NCBI GenBank assembly: GCA_027858835.1
Contig: JAQIBY010000023.1
Location: 1-46,782 of the forward strand
Reading direction: 5' to 3'
DNA length: 46,782 nt
Origin: Bacteroidales bacterium
GTDB taxonomy: Bacteria > Bacteroidota > Bacteroidia > Bacteroidales > ML635J-15
Part shown: positions 25,223 to 34,605 of the stretch, piece after piece
How positions within the stretch are numbered: the first letter of the stretch is position 1
Layout of the letters: the number at the start of each line of letters is the position of its first letter
Notes under the pieces: generated by a model
Told to the model about the DNA's origin: nothing
Databases searched by the model: none
Seen by the model: the letters and a program-made list of their open reading frames with translations, nothing else
Translations under genes and position numbers: made by a program

Positions 25223-25661
25223 TGTCCCGCAGTTTAATTGAATTTACATCGCGGATAATGAAAACCTGATAATCACCAAGATATTTAAACCCGTATCCAC
25301 CATACAAAGCACGGGCAATTTTGCTGTCCCGATGCACTTCCAGTTTAACCTGTAAGCCTGTCTCAATCACAAACTCCATGCTTTTATCCATTAGCAAATG
25401 GCTAAGGCCGCGCCCCTGAAATTTAGGTAAAATCGCAAAATGATGCAGATAAAGTCTCCGCTGATCGGTGGTTAACCATGAGCTTCCGATTAGTCCCGCA
25501 TCATCATCTTCAAGAATGAGCAGCTTGCCACCGTAACTTAAGGTATCTTCAATGATATTCTCATCATCACCTCGTTTTTTGCCACCCATTTCGGTAGCTT
25601 CCCATAGTTTTATAAGTGCAGGAAAATCTTCTTCCCGGTAATCACGTACAAATTGAGCCAT
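25215..25661 (-). CDS. GNAT family N-acetyltransferase
   Basis: 148 residues with a complete GNAT fold. VRDYREEDFPALIKLWE is the N-terminal strand and helix. LYLHHFAILPKFQGRGLSHLLM holds the acetyl-CoA pyrophosphate loop (QGRGLS). ALYGGYGFKYLGDYQVF is the C-terminal motif. The substrate is unknown. It lies 6 bp after the NfeD gene and overlaps the MATE gene by 8 nt. Confidence 0.85.
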   Translation of the reverse strand: MAQFVRDYREEDFPALIKLWEATEMGGKKRGDDENIIEDTLSYGGKLLILEDDDAGLIGSSWLTTDQRRLYLHHFAILPKFQGRGLSHLLMDKSMEFVIETGLQVKLEVHRDSKIARALYGGYGFKYLGDYQVFIIRDVNSIKLRDIE

Positions 25662-25667
25662 AAAAAT

Positions 25668-27167
25668 CTAATTATCAATAATATCTACGTAAAGTTGTCC
25701 TGATTCGAATCGTTTCACGATGACTTCTGTGTCACGCTCAATGTATCCGTTAATTGCTTTAGCATCGTAACGTTTATCGTCAATTTCGACACGTCCGGAT
25801 GGCCTTAATTCCTGAACGACAATTGCTTTTCTACCAATCATTTCAGACGTTTTGTTATCAAAACTAAAATATCCTTCTTTTTTTTCTTGGATTTTATTTA
25901 AAGACAAATTTCCAAAGAAGCGATTTTTAGAAAACAGCTTACTGCTCAACCAAAGCGAAAAGAAAAACGACACGATTGCTGCCATAATTACATAAAACAG
26001 CGCATTGACTAGTGGTTTTAAATTCACTTCCCCACCTTCAATCGGCTGAATTTCATATTGTCCTATCATGGACAGTGCCAAACCGGTTATCATCAATGCA
26101 ATTCCGGCAACTCCTGCAATTCCAAATCCTGGAATCACAAAAATTTCCACCCCGATAAGTATTACTCCTACAACAAAAATCAAAATTTCCCAATGATTTG
26201 CCAATCCCTCAACATATGATGGAGCAAAATACAACAATGCAGCCATTATGGCAATTATAAAAGGAAATCCGATGCCCGGCGACTGCAATTCAAAGTACAA
26301 GCCCCCGATAATAAACATGATGAGAAATGATTTAAAGGCAGGATTGGTTAAAAATCCCATGATTTTATCCATGCTTGTCGGGACGTAGGATTTCGTTTCG
26401 TAATCGGAAACTCCTTGGGCAGCAAGCAATTCTGGAATCGACTCGTACAATCCGTCACAATATCCGTTTTCAACGGCTTCACTGGCAGTAAATGTCAGCA
26501 CTTTTGTTGAATCAATAATTCCGGGAATATATAAATCCGGATCCACCATCGCCTCAGCAATTTGTGGGTTTCGTTTCCATTGTACGATGGTATCATTGCC
26601 TTGAATAATGGTGTCTTTTCCTTGCGCCTCAGCGGTTGATCGCATGGTAGCACGCATGTAAGACTGATATTTATCCGGCATTGCCTGCCCGTCCTGACTG
26701 ACAACGGTTGCTGCGCCAATATTTCCGCCGGGACGCATGAAAATTTTATCGGTAGCAATAGATATCAAGGCACCGGCACTGGCCGCATTGTTATCAATAA
26801 ACACCCAAACCGGCATTGGTGCATTTAAAAATGCTGTTCTGATTGAATCTGCAGCAATCACTAAACCACCGTAAGTATTCATATGAATCAGAAACAAATC
26901 AGCATTTAATTCAATTGCTTCGTCGAGTGCTTTTTGTGTATTTCGCCAAGCACTCATCGTAATATTTTCAAAGATTTCCAGTTTGTAAATCAGAAACTTC
27001 GAGCTGTCTTTGGCAGCCTCAACAGAAATATCAGGTAAAGAATCATTTGCTGTACTAACAACAGAAGAATCCGGGGGAACCAGGCTATCCGGAACATTTG
27101 CCGCAGCAAAAAATGATATCCCAAAAAGGAGTGCCATCAAGAGCCCCCATGATTTTATTGCTTTCAT
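25668..27167 (-). CDS. NfeD-type membrane serine protease (ClpP-class, long form)
   Basis: 499 residues: signal peptide (to about residue 23), a ClpP/SppA-like protease domain, about four transmembrane segments (270-390) and a C-terminal OB-fold NfeD domain (430-499). The catalytic dyad is visible as Ser130 in NNAASAGALIS and Lys166 in PDKYQSYMR. Members of this family cut membrane-associated stomatin-type substrates and affect membrane quality control. No stomatin/SPFH gene is adjacent. It lies 3 bp after the PorE-like gene, so the two are certainly co-transcribed. Confidence 0.88.
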   Translation of the reverse strand: MKAIKSWGLLMALLFGISFFAAANVPDSLVPPDSSVVSTANDSLPDISVEAAKDSSKFLIYKLEIFENITMSAWRNTQKALDEAIELNADLFLIHMNTYGGLVIAADSIRTAFLNAPMPVWVFIDNNAASAGALISIATDKIFMRPGGNIGAATVVSQDGQAMPDKYQSYMRATMRSTAEAQGKDTIIQGNDTIVQWKRNPQIAEAMVDPDLYIPGIIDSTKVLTFTASEAVENGYCDGLYESIPELLAAQGVSDYETKSYVPTSMDKIMGFLTNPAFKSFLIMFIIGGLYFELQSPGIGFPFIIAIMAALLYFAPSYVEGLANHWEILIFVVGVILIGVEIFVIPGFGIAGVAGIALMITGLALSMIGQYEIQPIEGGEVNLKPLVNALFYVIMAAIVSFFFSLWLSSKLFSKNRFFGNLSLNKIQEKKEGYFSFDNKTSEMIGRKAIVVQELRPSGRVEIDDKRYDAKAINGYIERDTEVIVKRFESGQLYVDIIDN

Positions 27168-27170
27168 AAA

Positions 27171-28847
27171 TTATTGTTTACTCAAAATAAAGTGCCATGT
27201 TTTCACCTCTTGTGCTTCATCACCTCCCGGAATTATTAAGCTTGTATTAACCGCTTTCATTCCTTGATGTTCAATGATAAATTCATATGTTAATCCGTTC
27301 TTTAGGGTAGCGAAATATTTCCCTTCCTCATCGGACATAATCTTCGTAACAACTTCGCCATCGTTTTTTGATATTATCACAATTTCTGTCTCAATCGGAT
27401 TTTGGTCTTCATCAACCACAGAGCCATTAACCACAGTCAGTTCCGGTTGGATAAACTCAACATCAAGATTGTCGAAATAATTTCTCATATCGATTTGATA
27501 TAAATCTACTTTTCCCAGACCTCCCTCTCTGTCACTGGAGATGTATGCGGTTTTACTATCGGTGGAAAGCACAAAGTGAAATTCATTGTCAGGTGTGTTA
27601 ATTGGATATCCCAGATTTACCGGTTTTTGCCAGCGTCCATTCACTCGCTTTACCATAAAAATATCGTATCCACCCATGGATCCGGGCCCGTTCGATGAGA
27701 AAAACAGAGTGTTTCCATCAGGATGAATAAACACGCCGATTTCATCATCTTCTGTATTGATTTTTTTCCCAAGGTTTTTCGGTGCACTCCATCCTTTACC
27801 ATAGCGATGCGCTGAATAAATATCGCCTTCGCCAAAGCCTTTTTTGCGCTCTGAGATAAAATAAATGGTGTTATTATCGGCTGTTACGCCGGCAGAAGTT
27901 TCAAAATAACTGGAATTAATTGCTGTTTCTCCCTGAAACAATGTTTTAAAAGCATTGCCGAGTTTTTGGAAAAACTTTTCGGGTTTGTTTTCCGGTAATG
28001 GCTGCGGTTTCAACCATTTACCATCCTTTAATTTTGAAACATAAATATCGCCACTTAAGGTTTCGTTTTTAATATTTTTGTAAAGATAAATAGTTTTCCC
28101 ATCGGGGGAGATACTTGTATTTGCATCATGCCACTCGGTATTAATATCACCTTCAATTGGTTTTGCTTCTGACCAGCTTCCATCCGCATTTTTTATGGAA
28201 ACAAAAACTGCATCAAAATATTCACCGGAAAAAGGGTCACGTTGCGCTTTTTCATTTAACGGCCGACGACTTGTAAATATTAATTGAGATTGATCGGCAG
28301 TAACGGACGGAATTGCATCCACATATTCCGAGTTAATTTTCGCTCCCATATTTTCTATCTCAACTTCAAGCTCCTCAGAAATTAATGCGATGGCATTTTT
28401 CACCTGAGACAGATAGGTTGGAACATTATAATATTTCACCAACTTGCCTTTCACATTATCCTTAAAGGTTTCATAATGATCTTTCGAAAGATTAAACATG
28501 CTCTCTTTTTGGTATGCACGCCCAAGATAATAATGCAACAGCTCCATGTTTTTATCGTCCTCATTCACAAGTTTTTTAAGATGCAAAATCACACTTCCGT
28601 ATTCTGCTAGTTGGAAAAAGGTTTCTCCCATTCGATAATTTAACAAAGAATGATCTGGATTTCCCTTGTACAAATCGCGATAAATCCTCAATGCGCCCTC
28701 AAAATTGTCATTTTGATACTTCACTCTGGCCTGTGTCATTTGCACCGTAATATTTTCATCTTTTGTTGTGTCAGATGCCATGGAATCCATTGCAAGTGAT
28801 GACAATGAAAAGCACATCACTGTAATTATAATACTAATAATCCGCAT
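27171..28847 (-). CDS. TPR-PD40 lipid-free envelope protein, PorE-like without OmpA domain
   Basis: 558 residues with a signal peptide (MRIISIIITVMCFSLSSLAM). Residues about 30-150 hold TPR-like helices (VKYQNDNFEGALRIYRDLYK). About 165-465 is a PD40/WD40-like propeller (SPDGKTIYLYKN, HPDGNTLFFSSNGPGSMGGYD, TDSKTAYISSDREGGLGKVD). About 470-555 is a carboxypeptidase-regulatory-like beta domain (NGSVVDEDQNPIETEIVI). PorE of the T9SS has this order plus a terminal OmpA peptidoglycan-binding domain, which is missing here. There is no lipobox. It may be a PorE relative or an independent scaffold. It is first in the run ending with mltG, with a full promoter upstream. Confidence 0.7.
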   Translation of the reverse strand: MRIISIIITVMCFSLSSLAMDSMASDTTKDENITVQMTQARVKYQNDNFEGALRIYRDLYKGNPDHSLLNYRMGETFFQLAEYGSVILHLKKLVNEDDKNMELLHYYLGRAYQKESMFNLSKDHYETFKDNVKGKLVKYYNVPTYLSQVKNAIALISEELEVEIENMGAKINSEYVDAIPSVTADQSQLIFTSRRPLNEKAQRDPFSGEYFDAVFVSIKNADGSWSEAKPIEGDINTEWHDANTSISPDGKTIYLYKNIKNETLSGDIYVSKLKDGKWLKPQPLPENKPEKFFQKLGNAFKTLFQGETAINSSYFETSAGVTADNNTIYFISERKKGFGEGDIYSAHRYGKGWSAPKNLGKKINTEDDEIGVFIHPDGNTLFFSSNGPGSMGGYDIFMVKRVNGRWQKPVNLGYPINTPDNEFHFVLSTDSKTAYISSDREGGLGKVDLYQIDMRNYFDNLDVEFIQPELTVVNGSVVDEDQNPIETEIVIISKNDGEVVTKIMSDEEGKYFATLKNGLTYEFIIEHQGMKAVNTSLIIPGGDEAQEVKTWHFILSKQ

Positions 28848-28899
28848 AATATAATATTCATTTTTTCAAGAAACTAAAATACGAAAAGTTTAGACAAGT

Positions 28900-28932
28900 C
28901 AAAGTTAAATCAGAAAGAATTATAATAACAAA
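28900..28932 (-). promoter_or_regulatory. Promoter of the PorE-like/nfeD/GNAT/MATE/mltG run
   Basis: On the minus strand TTTG (28929-28932), a 21-bp gap and TAACTTTG (28900-28907) match the Bacteroidetes -33/-7 consensus in sequence and spacing. Transcription would start near 28893, 45 nt before the ATG. Confidence 0.65.
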
Positions 28933-28958
28933 CATCCATAAAGAATATTAGTCAGTAA

Positions 28959-29705
28959 TTAAGCAATTTGATTGAGAAATTGATTCAAAGCCCGTTTTTT
29001 TGATTCAGTCCAGAAATAATCGATTCGATTTTTCAGGTAATTCTCTATCGGGAGGTTCGGATATTCATGCGCATAAGCTTGAATTGCATCATCAAGATGC
29101 CTTATCCCAAAAGCTAAAGCATCATTAAATTGCTCAATAAATGCTTGCGACAATTTTTCTCGACTCACCCATGCAGCAAAAACAAATTCTTCTCCGGTGT
29201 AATTATACCAAGCTTCAGCCAAATCATAGCGATACGGGAAATTATCCAGCAGCTCAAGCGCTTTATCTCCAATTACGACACCACCCGTTTGACCGGAAAT
29301 TTGAGATTCATAACCGGGTTCAGCAGAAACATACTGCGGTTTGATATTCCAGTAGTTCATGGCAAGAATTTGCACCAGCTGAACCGATGTTCGGGAGCGA
29401 AAATCGAGTAAAACACGGTTTAATTCATGTATCGGTTTTTCTGAAAACAAAAACACTGAATCAACCCGCTTTTTTGCCCCAATACAGAAATCAGTAATAA
29501 TATGGTATGTTTTCATTTCAGGCAATATCGCCACTGGCACCAATCCAATATCTGCTTCGCCACTTAACAATTTTTTTGCACACAATGATGGCACATCTTC
29601 AGACAGCTGAATTAATGGTTTTATTTCTGCATTATGTGCCAGAGCATACCGAAACGGAAGCGTATTTAAAAAACTCACCATGGATATGCGTAACGGACTT
29701 TTCAT
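28959..29705 (-). CDS. mqnA: Chorismate dehydratase MqnA (futalosine menaquinone pathway)
   Basis: 248 residues with the periplasmic-binding-protein-like fold of the MqnA/MqnD family. The start RISMVSFLNTLPFRYAL and GEADIGLVPVAILPEM are typical of MqnA, which removes water from chorismate to give 3-enolpyruvylbenzoate. MqnD is the closest alternative; the SFLNTLPF type of opening favours MqnA. Its presence points to the futalosine rather than the o-succinylbenzoate route. It stands alone, with no other mqn gene near, divergent from purB. Confidence 0.85.
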   Translation of the reverse strand: MKSPLRISMVSFLNTLPFRYALAHNAEIKPLIQLSEDVPSLCAKKLLSGEADIGLVPVAILPEMKTYHIITDFCIGAKKRVDSVFLFSEKPIHELNRVLLDFRSRTSVQLVQILAMNYWNIKPQYVSAEPGYESQISGQTGGVVIGDKALELLDNFPYRYDLAEAWYNYTGEEFVFAAWVSREKLSQAFIEQFNDALAFGIRHLDDAIQAYAHEYPNLPIENYLKNRIDYFWTESKKRALNQFLNQIA

Positions 29706-29836
29706 GATTAAATGAACTTACATATTAATTGTAATAATTACTTTTGGTAAAGATAGTTTTTTCATGCGTTCACTAAAAAGAAAAAAGGATTTGTGTAACA
29801 TGAGGCTGAAATTCTCGTCACTTTCTCAATTTTTTC

Positions 29837-29844
29837 TACCTTTG
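29837..29844 (+). promoter_or_regulatory. Candidate -7 box of purB (TACCTTTG)
   Basis: This is an exact TAnnTTTG, 16 nt before the purB ATG at 29861, so the leader would be very short. No -33 TTTG is seen at the right distance. Confidence 0.45.
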
Positions 29845-29860
29845 AAACAAATTTTAACCC

Positions 29861-31204
29861 ATGGAATTAACAGCCCTTAATGCAATCAGTCCGATTGACG
29901 GACGCTACTTTGATAAAACAGAAGCTTTGCAGGATTTCTTTTCTGAACATGCATTGATATATTATCGTGTAAATACAGAAGTTCGGTATTTCATTGCCTT
30001 GTGTAAACTTGAAATCCCGCAACTATCTGAAATCAGTGAAGAAGATATTATCCGTTTAGAAAATCGATTAGAAGCCTTTTCTGAAGCAGATGCGCAACAA
30101 GTAAAAGCAACAGAAAAGATCACAAATCATGATGTAAAAGCGGTGGAATATCTTGTAAAATCATGGTTTGATGAAATCGGGCTTTCAAAGTACAAAGAGT
30201 TTGTGCATTTCGGGCTCACTTCACAAGACATCAATAACACGGCGCTCCCTTTAAGCATGAAAGATGCATTTGAGAAAGTGTATCATCCCATTTTTGAGGA
30301 AGTTTTGCGCAAAATAGATGAAAAAGCAGAGGCATGGCAGGATATCGCAATGCTGGCGCGCACCCATGGACAACCTGCCTCTCCCACACGCCTCGGCAAA
30401 GAAATGGATGTCTTTTCAGAACGCTTACGTCAGCAAATAAATCAGCTGAAAGCAGTTCCGTTCAGTGCAAAATTCGGTGGAGCAACGGGAAATTTCAATG
30501 CGCATTATATCAGTTTTCCAAAAATCGACTGGCATCAATTTGCCCGTGAATTTGTGGAGCAGGATTTAAAGCTTTCACGCTCTTTTCCGACAACACAAAT
30601 TGAACATTACGATAATTTGGCAGCCTTTTTTGACGGAATGCGTCGAATCAACACCATATTAATTGACTTGTCGCGAGATATTTGGACATATGTTTCCATG
30701 GATTATTTCAAACAAAAAATTAAAGCCGGAGAAGTCGGATCATCCGCCATGCCGCATAAAGTAAATCCCATTGATTTTGAAAATGCAGAAGGAAATTTGG
30801 GAATGGCAAATACCGTTTGCGGATATTTAAGTGAAAAATTACCAATTTCTCGTTTACAAAGAGATTTAACCGACAGCACTGTCAGCAGAAATGTCGGATT
30901 GCCCTTTGCTTACACCTTAATCGCTTTTAAAAGCATCATTAAAGGATTTGACAAACTCTTGGTAAACGAAGCAAAAATTGAAGCCGATTTGGAAAACAAT
31001 TGGGCGGTTGTGGCCGAAGGAATTCAAAACATTTTACGTCGCGAATCCTATCCCGAACCTTACGAAGCATTAAAAGCACTAACCCGAACCAACGAACGGA
31101 TAACAAAAGCAAGTATTCATTCGTTCATACAAAGTTTAGATGTTTCGGATGAAGTCAAAGCGGAACTCATGGAAATTACACCATTCAATTACACAGGCTG
31201 TTAA
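29861..31204 (+). CDS. purB: Adenylosuccinate lyase
   Basis: Removes fumarate from SAICAR and from adenylosuccinate in purine synthesis. 447 residues, similar in length to the E. coli-type enzyme (456). Motifs are NAISPIDGRY at the start, ATEKITNHDVKAVEYLVK, HFGLTSQDINNTA with the conserved Thr-Ser-x-Asp, ARTHGQPASPT with the general-acid His region, and GSSAMPHKVNPIDFENAEGN, the fumarase/aspartase-superfamily signature with the catalytic Ser loop. Its stop overlaps the start of the ABC exporter as TAATG. Confidence 0.95.
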   Translation: MELTALNAISPIDGRYFDKTEALQDFFSEHALIYYRVNTEVRYFIALCKLEIPQLSEISEEDIIRLENRLEAFSEADAQQVKATEKITNHDVKAVEYLVKSWFDEIGLSKYKEFVHFGLTSQDINNTALPLSMKDAFEKVYHPIFEEVLRKIDEKAEAWQDIAMLARTHGQPASPTRLGKEMDVFSERLRQQINQLKAVPFSAKFGGATGNFNAHYISFPKIDWHQFAREFVEQDLKLSRSFPTTQIEHYDNLAAFFDGMRRINTILIDLSRDIWTYVSMDYFKQKIKAGEVGSSAMPHKVNPIDFENAEGNLGMANTVCGYLSEKLPISRLQRDLTDSTVSRNVGLPFAYTLIAFKSIIKGFDKLLVNEAKIEADLENNWAVVAEGIQNILRRESYPEPYEALKALTRTNERITKASIHSFIQSLDVSDEVKAELMEITPFNYTGC

Positions 31205-33018
31205 TGAAAGATATTTTAAGAATATTCAAGTATATTCTGCCATACAAATGGGCGGCAATCGGGAATGTATTTTTCAATCTTTTGAGTACAATTTTTACAT
31301 TGTTTTCATTTGGTCTGGTCATCCCCTTTTTAAATGTGCTTTTCGGACAACAAGAGTTGGTTACTGAAATGCAGCCATGGTCAATGAATTCAAATGTCTT
31401 GTTGCACAATTTCAAATTTTGGTTGTCCGGGATTATTATTGAGCATGGTGAACTTAAGGCACTTGTGATGCTTGGCGTATTAGTCAGTGTTGCTACACTT
31501 GGAAAAACAGCCACCTGGTATTTTGCAAATTTCTTTATAGTGCCTGTGCGCAACGGCGTTGTCCGCGATATCAGAAACAGTTTGTACAAGAAAATATTGG
31601 CATTACATATCGGATATTTCAGCGAAGAAAAACGCGGAAACATTATCGCCAGAATGACAAATGATGTGCAGGAGATTGATTTTTCAATCATGAGCTCCAT
31701 GACAATGCTTTTTCGGGATCCCATTAAAATTATTGCCTTTGTCACAGCTTTGTTTGCATTAAATTACAAACTCACACTTTTTGTGCTGCTGATTCTCCCA
31801 ATTGCCGGTTTAATTATCGGAAGAATCGGAAAATCGCTGCGCCGCAGATCTCAAGACGGGCAACGACGTATGGGGCACTTAATGACACTGATTGAGGAAA
31901 CCGTTTTTGGCTTACAAATCATTAAAGCGTTTAACGCTGAAAAACATCAAGACGATCGCTTTCGCGATGTGAATCAGGGATATACCAATGTTCAAAACAA
32001 AATTAATCGGCGTAGAGCATTAGCTTCTCCGATAACAGAATTTCTAGCCACGGTTACCATTGTTTTTGTCATGTGGTACGGAGGTCGAATTATTTTGGTT
32101 GAAGGCGGATTAGATCCGGCTGCACTCATTTCATACTTGTTGATTTTCTCACAAGTTATTACTCCGTCAAAATCCTTAAGCACTGCCTTATACAATGTAC
32201 AAAAAGGGCTTGCTTCGGTTGACCGAATTAATGAAATATTAAAAGCCAAAAACAAAATTAAAGATCCAAAAAATCCGGTTCCGAAACCAAATTTTCAAGA
32301 AAAAATCGAGTACAAAAATGTCAGTTTTGCCTATGGCGACACCCTTGTCCTTAAAGACATTAATCTGCAAATTGATTACGGAAAAACCATTGCGCTTATA
32401 GGACAATCTGGCTCCGGAAAAACTACCATCGCAGATTTACTGCCACGGTTTTATGATTTAACAATTGGGGAAATTACAATTGACGGAGTTGATATCAGAA
32501 ATCTGAAATTAATAGATTTACGCTCCATGATCGGATATGTGAATCAATCACCGATTTTATTTAACGACAGTTTTGCAAATAATATACGATTCGGCGCTGA
32601 AAATGTAACGCAGGAAGACATTATTGCCGCTGCAAAAATTGCACATGCCCATGATTTTATAATGGAATATGAGCACGGATATGACACCAACATCGGGGAT
32701 GGCGGCGGAAAACTTTCCGGTGGACAGCGTCAACGATTAAGCATTGCTCGCGCCATTTTAAAAAATCCGCCGATTATGATTCTTGACGAAGCCACCTCAG
32801 CATTGGATACAGAATCAGAACAATTGGTACAAGAGGCTCTGGATAATCTGATGAAAAATCGCACCTCCATTGTGATTGCACATCGTTTGTCAACCATTAA
32901 AAATGCAGACTTAATTTGTGTGATGCAATACGGCGAAATTGTAGAGCAGGGTAAGCATGAAGAACTCATTGATCAAAACGGTATTTACACGAAATTATAT
33001 AACATGCAAATTAAATAA
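31204..33018 (+). CDS. MsbA-like ABC exporter (fused permease and ATPase)
   Basis: 604 residues. Six transmembrane segments lie in residues 1-320, and the nucleotide-binding domain in 345-600: Walker A GQSGSGKTT, Q-loop YVNQSPILF, signature LSGGQRQRLSIARAI, Walker B IMILDEATSALD, switch His in VIAHRLSTI. It works as a homodimer that flips lipids or drugs. MsbA (lipid A-core flippase) is the likely role in an outer-membrane bacterium, but sequence alone does not separate it from other exporters. It is translationally coupled to purB by a one-base overlap, and the DUF192 gene follows after 2 bp. Confidence 0.88.
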   Translation: MKDILRIFKYILPYKWAAIGNVFFNLLSTIFTLFSFGLVIPFLNVLFGQQELVTEMQPWSMNSNVLLHNFKFWLSGIIIEHGELKALVMLGVLVSVATLGKTATWYFANFFIVPVRNGVVRDIRNSLYKKILALHIGYFSEEKRGNIIARMTNDVQEIDFSIMSSMTMLFRDPIKIIAFVTALFALNYKLTLFVLLILPIAGLIIGRIGKSLRRRSQDGQRRMGHLMTLIEETVFGLQIIKAFNAEKHQDDRFRDVNQGYTNVQNKINRRRALASPITEFLATVTIVFVMWYGGRIILVEGGLDPAALISYLLIFSQVITPSKSLSTALYNVQKGLASVDRINEILKAKNKIKDPKNPVPKPNFQEKIEYKNVSFAYGDTLVLKDINLQIDYGKTIALIGQSGSGKTTIADLLPRFYDLTIGEITIDGVDIRNLKLIDLRSMIGYVNQSPILFNDSFANNIRFGAENVTQEDIIAAAKIAHAHDFIMEYEHGYDTNIGDGGGKLSGGQRQRLSIARAILKNPPIMILDEATSALDTESEQLVQEALDNLMKNRTSIVIAHRLSTIKNADLICVMQYGEIVEQGKHEELIDQNGIYTKLYNMQIK

Positions 33019-33020
33019 TT

Positions 33021-33551
33021 ATGAAAAAAATTCAAATTATACTCATCTTATTATCTGCTGTTATTATTATCCCAACAGCATGCAAGGACAAACTGCCACG
33101 ACCGGAAATTGACAAACCGGCAAACATGGTTGAACCGGAAGGTCATAATTTTTCTTTTGAAAATCCTCCCGTAATTAAAAAAGAAGGGGAAGTAAAATTC
33201 ATCCGCAAAGATGCTGACACTGTCATTTCCAAAATTGATGTTGAAATTGCCGATAATGATTTGGACAGAGCCTTAGGACTCATGTTCCGCCCCGAAATGG
33301 AAGAAAATCATGGCATGTTGTTTCTCTTTAAAAATGAAGTTGAACAAGCTTTTTGGATGCTGAATACCATTATTTCCCTCGATATTCTTTACGTAAACTC
33401 AAGAGGTGAAATTGTAAAGATTTATAAAAATACGAAAACAGAAAGTCAAGAATCCCTACCATCCGGAGCTCCGGCAATTAATGTTATTGAAGTTAATGCC
33501 GGATACTGTGAAACATATGGCATAAAGGAAGGCGATTTTGTTGATTATTAA
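33021..33551 (+). CDS. DUF192 lipoprotein
   Basis: 176 residues. The signal ends in a lipobox (IIPTAC, Cys about residue 21), so it is a lipid-anchored envelope protein. Residues about 70-170 are the DUF192 domain: DNDLDRALGLMFRPEM, HGMLFLF, AFWMLNTIISLDILYV, then VIEVNAGYCETYGIKEGD. The function of DUF192 is unknown. It is the third gene of the purB-ABC unit. No hairpin terminator follows directly; a repeat array begins 29 bases after the stop. Confidence 0.85.
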   Translation: MKKIQIILILLSAVIIIPTACKDKLPRPEIDKPANMVEPEGHNFSFENPPVIKKEGEVKFIRKDADTVISKIDVEIADNDLDRALGLMFRPEMEENHGMLFLFKNEVEQAFWMLNTIISLDILYVNSRGEIVKIYKNTKTESQESLPSGAPAINVIEVNAGYCETYGIKEGDFVDY

Positions 33552-33579
33552 TGTCGTTTGACGCGTAATAAAAAAATAC

Positions 33580-33672
33580 CGCAAAGTGACGCGAAGCAGC
33601 GCAGAGTTTCGCGAAGCAAACCAATTACTCAAGGTTCACTTGAGCGCAGAGAAGCCCTAAGAATATGCTAAG
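33580..33672. repeat. Phased CGCNAAG heptamer repeats, second locus
   Basis: CGCAAAG (33580), CGCGAAG (33590), CGCAGAG (33600) and CGCGAAG (33610) start exactly 10 bp apart. A second group, CGCAGAG (33645), CCCTAAG (33655) and TGCTAAG (33666), has 10- and 11-bp steps. This is the same kind of array as 854-940. Confidence 0.6.
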
Positions 33673-33837
33673 TCGAATGAAAAGATGAGTTTGACACGTA
33701 GAAATCATCCGCAAATAAGGGTTTTATTCAATTAGTTTTCTTTTTCCTGCTTTCGACACTGAGTCATCTGCATTTTCATTATCATAAAGGGTCTGAATAA
33801 TTACCTTTTCCACAAAAGGATGATTGTTTTTTACTGC

Positions 33838-34024
33838 GCTTTCTTTTTAGTAAAGAAAGCTAGCAAAGAAAATCTGGCGCTGACCCGCATTTTTCTATTC
33901 ATTGGATATCGTTCCGTACTCCTCGAATCTCCTCGTACCTGCGGGTCGAGTAGTTAAAAACTCCACTGATACCTCAATGAATCACAAAAAATCCGCGAAT
34001 GCGCCAGAACTCGTGTCCGGCGGG
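33838..34024. repeat. Dispersed non-coding repeat element, copy B
   Basis: Opens with a perfect hairpin GCTTTCTTT/AAAGAAAGC (33838-33846, 33852-33860) and AGCAAAGAAAATC. It then has nested inverted repeats TCTGGCGC/GCGCCAGA (33873-33880, 34001-34008) and GACCCGCA/TGCGGGTC (33882-33889, 33940-33947). It closes with AACTCGTGTCCGGCGGG (34008-34024), which differs from the end of copy A (9421-9437) at two of 17 bases. I see no gene in it. Confidence 0.55.
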
Positions 34025-34605
34025 CTAAGTAAAAAATTAGTCTAAAGCTACGAACTTTGGATAATACGTTATGAGTTGTGACCGAACGTTTTTATTAGTA
34101 GACTTCCAAAAACGAATGTCAAATAGCCCTCTTGGAGGAGGCTTCCTCCGTATCAGCCAGGTTTTCGTTGTGGAACAAATCTTTTCTAAGCGCCTGAATT
34201 GCTCTAAGAGACTGCGTGCAAACATACGAATATCGGGGAAAAGAAAAGATTTGAGGTTCCATAGAAAAGCTGAGTGCAGCGGAAACCTGTCCCTGCCAGT
34301 CCGGCAGGCTGGCGGCTATCGACGGAAGTTTCTTTGTTCCTTTCTTTTTTGGCTCCCGAATCACTAAATATTATTTTTTGAGTCAGGTCACCTAAATTCC
34401 TATCTTGATAACATATAATCAACTGTTATTAAGACAAATGGGGTTTCTTTCAGAGAGAAGTTTCGAAAACATCAGTGTGTTGTCGTTTAAGGCATTCGCA
34501 CTGAACTGCCGATTAATTTCAAAAAATGAAACAGCAAAGATATAAACTTGTTCAATCTGTGCAAATGCAAAAAACAGGATAATTCTGTAGTAGAAATAAT
34601 GCTGA
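34025..34605. other. Gene-free stretch with small palindromes
   Basis: No credible gene lies between copy B of the repeat and the MFS transporter. A palindrome CCTGCC/GGCAGG (34292-34297, 34303-34308), nested with GCCAG/CTGGC, is the only clear structure, along with GGAGG/CCTCC near 34134-34149. The short open frames here have no family pattern. The last 230 bases are plain A+T-rich sequence. Confidence 0.45.

Noticed and set aside
34037-34422. Overlapping 60-98 codon frames on both strands
   Set aside because: Located in repeat-rich DNA with palindromes and no family features.
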